DNA from: Bosea sp. NBC_00550
GTDB lineage: Bacteria; Pseudomonadota; Alphaproteobacteria; Rhizobiales; Beijerinckiaceae
NCBI RefSeq assembly: GCF_026020075.1
Contig: NZ_CP102772.1
Span: 1,054,001 to 1,118,000 of the forward strand
Direction: 5' to 3'
Length of the DNA stretch: 64,000 bases
This document shows positions 61,831 to 64,000 of the stretch, piece by piece; the first letter of the stretch is position 1; every line of letters starts with the position of its first letter. The notes under the pieces are model-generated. The model was not told the origin of the DNA. It did no database searches and saw nothing but the letters and a program-made list of their open reading frames with translations. The position numbers were made by a program, and so were the translations under genes.

Positions 61831-62940
61831 TCAGTTCAGGGCGAGATGCGTCTGCGCATCGAAGAGATGCAACCGGGCCGGGTCGAAGGAGAGCGGCATC
61901 GCCGCGCCCGCCGTCGCGCTGTCGGCATCCATGACGCGAGCGATGAACTGGTCGGCGCGCCGCTCGTCGGTCTCGGCGCCTTTGAGCGTCGCCCGGTTCT
62001 CCTCGACGAGATCGACATAGAGGTATTTCTCGCTGCCAAGGCTCTCGACCAGGCGGGGCGTGGCCTCGAAGCTGACCACCCCGGCCGCCCCGGCGGAGAG
62101 ATGCTCCGGCCGCAGGCCCAGTATGAGGTCGCGGCCGGCGATGTCGCTGGTGCCGGGCAATTCGATCTCCCGCCCGAACAGCCGCGCGATGCGGCCGTCC
62201 CGGACCGTCGCGCGCATGAAATTCATGCCGGGCGAGCCGATGAAACCGGCGACGAAGAGATTGGCCGGCCTGCGGAACATCGTGTCGGGATCGGCGATCT
62301 GCTGGATCGTGCCGTCGCGCATGATCACGATGCGGTCGGCCATCGTCATCGCCTCGGTCTGGTCGTGCGTGACGTAGATCGTCGTCGTCTTGAGCCGCTG
62401 GTGCAGGGCGGAAATCTCGGCGCGGGTGTGGACTCGCAGCTTGGCGTCGAGGTTGGAGAGCGGCTCGTCCATCAGGAAGGCCTGCGGCTCGCGCACGATG
62501 GCCCGGCCGAGCGCGACACGCTGGCGCTGTCCGCCGGAGAGCGCCCTCGGCTTGCGGTCGAGCAGATGCTCGACGCCGAGGATCCGAGCGGCGTCCCGGA
62601 CCTTGGCGTCGATCTCGGCCGAGGGCACGCCGCGCATCTTAAGCCCGAAGCCCATGTTCTTCGCGACGGAGAGATGCGGATAGAGCGCGTAGTTCTGGAA
62701 GACCATGGCGATGTCGCGGTCCCCAGGCGCAAGGTCGGTGACGTCGCGCCCCGCGATCTTCACCGTGCCGGAGGTCGCTTCCTCAAGCCCGGCCAGTATC
62801 TTGAGCATGGTCGACTTGCCGCAGCCGGACGGGCCGACGAAGACGACGAACTCGCCATCATCGATCTCCAGCGTGAAGTCCTTCAGAACATGCAGCGAGC
62901 CGTAGGATTTGGTGACGCGTTCGATGCTGATGCCAGCCAT
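61831..62940 (-). CDS. Carbohydrate ABC transporter ATPase (UgpC/MalK type)
   Basis: The 369-residue ATPase has Walker A FVGPSGCGKSTMLKILAGLE, Q-loop MVFQNYALYPHLSVAKNMGF, signature [19 protein letters not shown], Walker B FLMDEPLSNLDAKLRV and a C-terminal TOBE regulatory region from about residue 240 (LILGLRPEHLSAG). It energises the adjacent MalF/MalG-type permeases. Confidence 0.93.
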   Translation of the reverse strand: MAGISIERVTKSYGSLHVLKDFTLEIDDGEFVVFVGPSGCGKSTMLKILAGLEEATSGTVKIAGRDVTDLAPGDRDIAMVFQNYALYPHLSVAKNMGFGLKMRGVPSAEIDAKVRDAARILGVEHLLDRKPRALSGGQRQRVALGRAIVREPQAFLMDEPLSNLDAKLRVHTRAEISALHQRLKTTTIYVTHDQTEAMTMADRIVIMRDGTIQQIADPDTMFRRPANLFVAGFIGSPGMNFMRATVRDGRIARLFGREIELPGTSDIAGRDLILGLRPEHLSAGAAGVVSFEATPRLVESLGSEKYLYVDLVEENRATLKGAETDERRADQFIARVMDADSATAGAAMPLSFDPARLHLFDAQTHLALN

Positions 62941-62958
62941 GAATTGAAGACCCTTGGC

Positions 62959-63789
62959 TCACTTCTCCGCGCCGGCGGTGAGCCCGCCGACGAGGTAGCG
63001 TTCGAGGAAGAGGTAGATCAGGAGAACCGGCACGGCGACGATCAGCGACGCCGCCGAGATATCGGCCCAGTTCGAGACATACTCGCCCTTCATTGTCGTC
63101 AGGCCGAGATTGGCGGTCCAGTTGGTCTGGGCGTTGGTCAGGAACGTGCGCGCATAGGCGTAGTCCGACCAGGAGAGGACGAATCCGTAGAGCGCCGTCG
63201 CGGCCAGGCCCGGCGCCGAGACCGGCAGGATGACCCTGACCATCGCGCCGAGCGGCGAGCAGCCATCGACCATCGCCGCCTGCTCGAGCTCGCGCGGGAT
63301 GGTGTCGAAATAGCCCTTCAGCATCCAGGTCGTGAACGGCACGATCAGCGTGGCGTGGGCCAGGATCACCGACCAGAGCGAGCCGATCATCCCGGTCATC
63401 CGGAAGATGCCGAACAGCGGAATGACCAGCAGCGTCGCCGGCAGCATCTTTGCCGTGAGGATGAACAGGCCCAGCGACTGGCCGCCGCGCACGCGGAAGC
63501 GCGAGAGGCTGTAGCCGGCGAGCACCGAGACGAGCATCGAGAGTGTCACCGCCCCGGTGGCGGCGAGAATGGAGTTGCCGAGCCAGAGCAGGATCGGACG
63601 CTGCTGGATGATCTCTCCGAAGACGCCCCAGCGCGGCTCCGATGGCCAGAAGGTCGGCGGCAGGGCGCGCAGCTCGGCCGGGGTCGCGAGCGCCGTCACC
63701 ACGAGCCAGTAGATCGGGAAGACGAGGACCGCGCAGGTCAGGACGACCGCTGCGTACAGCAGGATGCGCGCGGAAAGGCTTCGTCTCAT
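62959..63789 (-). CDS. Carbohydrate ABC permease (MalG/UgpE type)
   Basis: The 276-residue permease has six helices, a start helix LYAAVVLTCAVLVFPIYWLV and the EAA loop LEQAAMVDGCSPLGAMVRVI followed by LPVSAPGLAATALYGFVLSW. GGAG seven bases before ATG 63789 decides the start over 63804, which lies in the preceding gene's stop region. It pairs with the truncated permease upstream. Confidence 0.92.
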   Translation of the reverse strand: MRRSLSARILLYAAVVLTCAVLVFPIYWLVVTALATPAELRALPPTFWPSEPRWGVFGEIIQQRPILLWLGNSILAATGAVTLSMLVSVLAGYSLSRFRVRGGQSLGLFILTAKMLPATLLVIPLFGIFRMTGMIGSLWSVILAHATLIVPFTTWMLKGYFDTIPRELEQAAMVDGCSPLGAMVRVILPVSAPGLAATALYGFVLSWSDYAYARTFLTNAQTNWTANLGLTTMKGEYVSNWADISAASLIVAVPVLLIYLFLERYLVGGLTAGAEK

Positions 63790-63800
63790 CGCGACGCTCC

Positions 63801-64000
63801 TCAAACCGTCTCGGGCGCGCGGCCCATCAGCAGGCGGCTCGCGATCACGCAGACGACCAGTGTGACGACGCCGACGGCCGAGGCGTAGCCCATCTTGAAG
63901 AAGCCGAAGGCCTGCTCGTAGGTCATGATCGAAAGCGTCTGGGTCGCCTTGAGCGGGCCGCCGCCGGTCATCACGTAGATGATCGAGAAGTCGCGGAAGA
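63801..64000 (-). CDS. Carbohydrate ABC permease (MalF/UgpA type), truncated by window edge
   Basis: The leftward frame is open at the window end and stops with TGA at 63801-63803. The visible 66 residues read FRDFSIIYVMTGGGPLKATQ, TLSIMTYEQAFGFFKMGYAS and then a final helix and RLLMGRAPETV. The IYVMTGGGP...TQTLSIMTYEQAF pattern is standard for the C-terminus of MalF/UgpA-type permeases. The start and the binding protein should lie right of the window. Confidence 0.88.
   Translation of the reverse strand, partial: FRDFSIIYVMTGGGPLKATQTLSIMTYEQAFGFFKMGYASAVGVVTLVVCVIASRLLMGRAPETV

Overview
The window is high-GC DNA with short intergenic gaps, many ATGA/GTGA start-stop overlaps and long runs of ABC-transporter and catabolic genes. 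This is typical of an alphaproteobacterium of the Rhizobiales (Hyphomicrobiales). A Bosea-like soil organism fits best, but that is a guess from gene content, not a search result.

Layout. 1-0.5 kb: 3' part of bioY. 0.5-9.2 kb: an accessory patch with an IS481 element, an IS3 remnant, an IS30 element and an IS1182 element only 11 bp apart, several small secreted or membrane orphans, and a two-gene operon (heme-type membrane protein plus Tat-exported beta-sandwich protein). 9.6-12.3 kb: a ProX/ProW pair without its ATPase, then ssb with a strong terminator. 12.6-24.6 kb: a leftward catabolic operon of eleven genes. It encodes a Dabb protein, maleylacetate reductase, amidohydrolase, beta-hydroxyacid-type dehydrogenase, hydroxyquinol-type intradiol dioxygenase (disrupted by two frameshifts), FAD-linked oxidase, a complete CUT2-type ABC transporter and a YciI protein, with a divergent LysR regulator. 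24.6-32.4 kb: a gene-poor stretch with a decayed LysR gene and a possible decayed PilZ gene. It also holds an L,D-transpeptidase, an exported Cys/His protein, a 41-residue lipoprotein, an overlapping methyltransferase/serine-hydrolase pair and an IclR regulator.

32.4-56.9 kb is the most coherent island. It has a polar amino-acid ABC transporter, three separate M81 (MlrC-like) metallopeptidases, a D-serine-dehydratase-like PLP enzyme, one complete and one ATPase-less dipeptide-type ABC transporter, an IclR regulator, a class III aminotransferase, an M20 amidohydrolase, a ProX-like binding protein and a succinate-semialdehyde-type dehydrogenase. Five near-identical palindromes (GTTYC-N7-GRAAC) lie in the promoter regions of the island. 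Each has a -35-like hexamer exactly 9 bp away, and the one between the divergent M81 genes has one on each side. This suggests a single regulon for uptake and breakdown of small, possibly D-amino-acid-containing or modified peptides.

57-64 kb: a leftward sugar or sugar-acid operon running off the right edge. It has a MalF/MalG-type permease pair, UgpC/MalK-type ATPase, NAD-dependent epimerase/dehydrogenase, an unusual single-chain fusion of an IclR regulator with an SMP-30/gluconolactonase, a short-chain dehydrogenase and a GlcD-type FAD oxidase. No rRNA, tRNA or CRISPR array was recognised.
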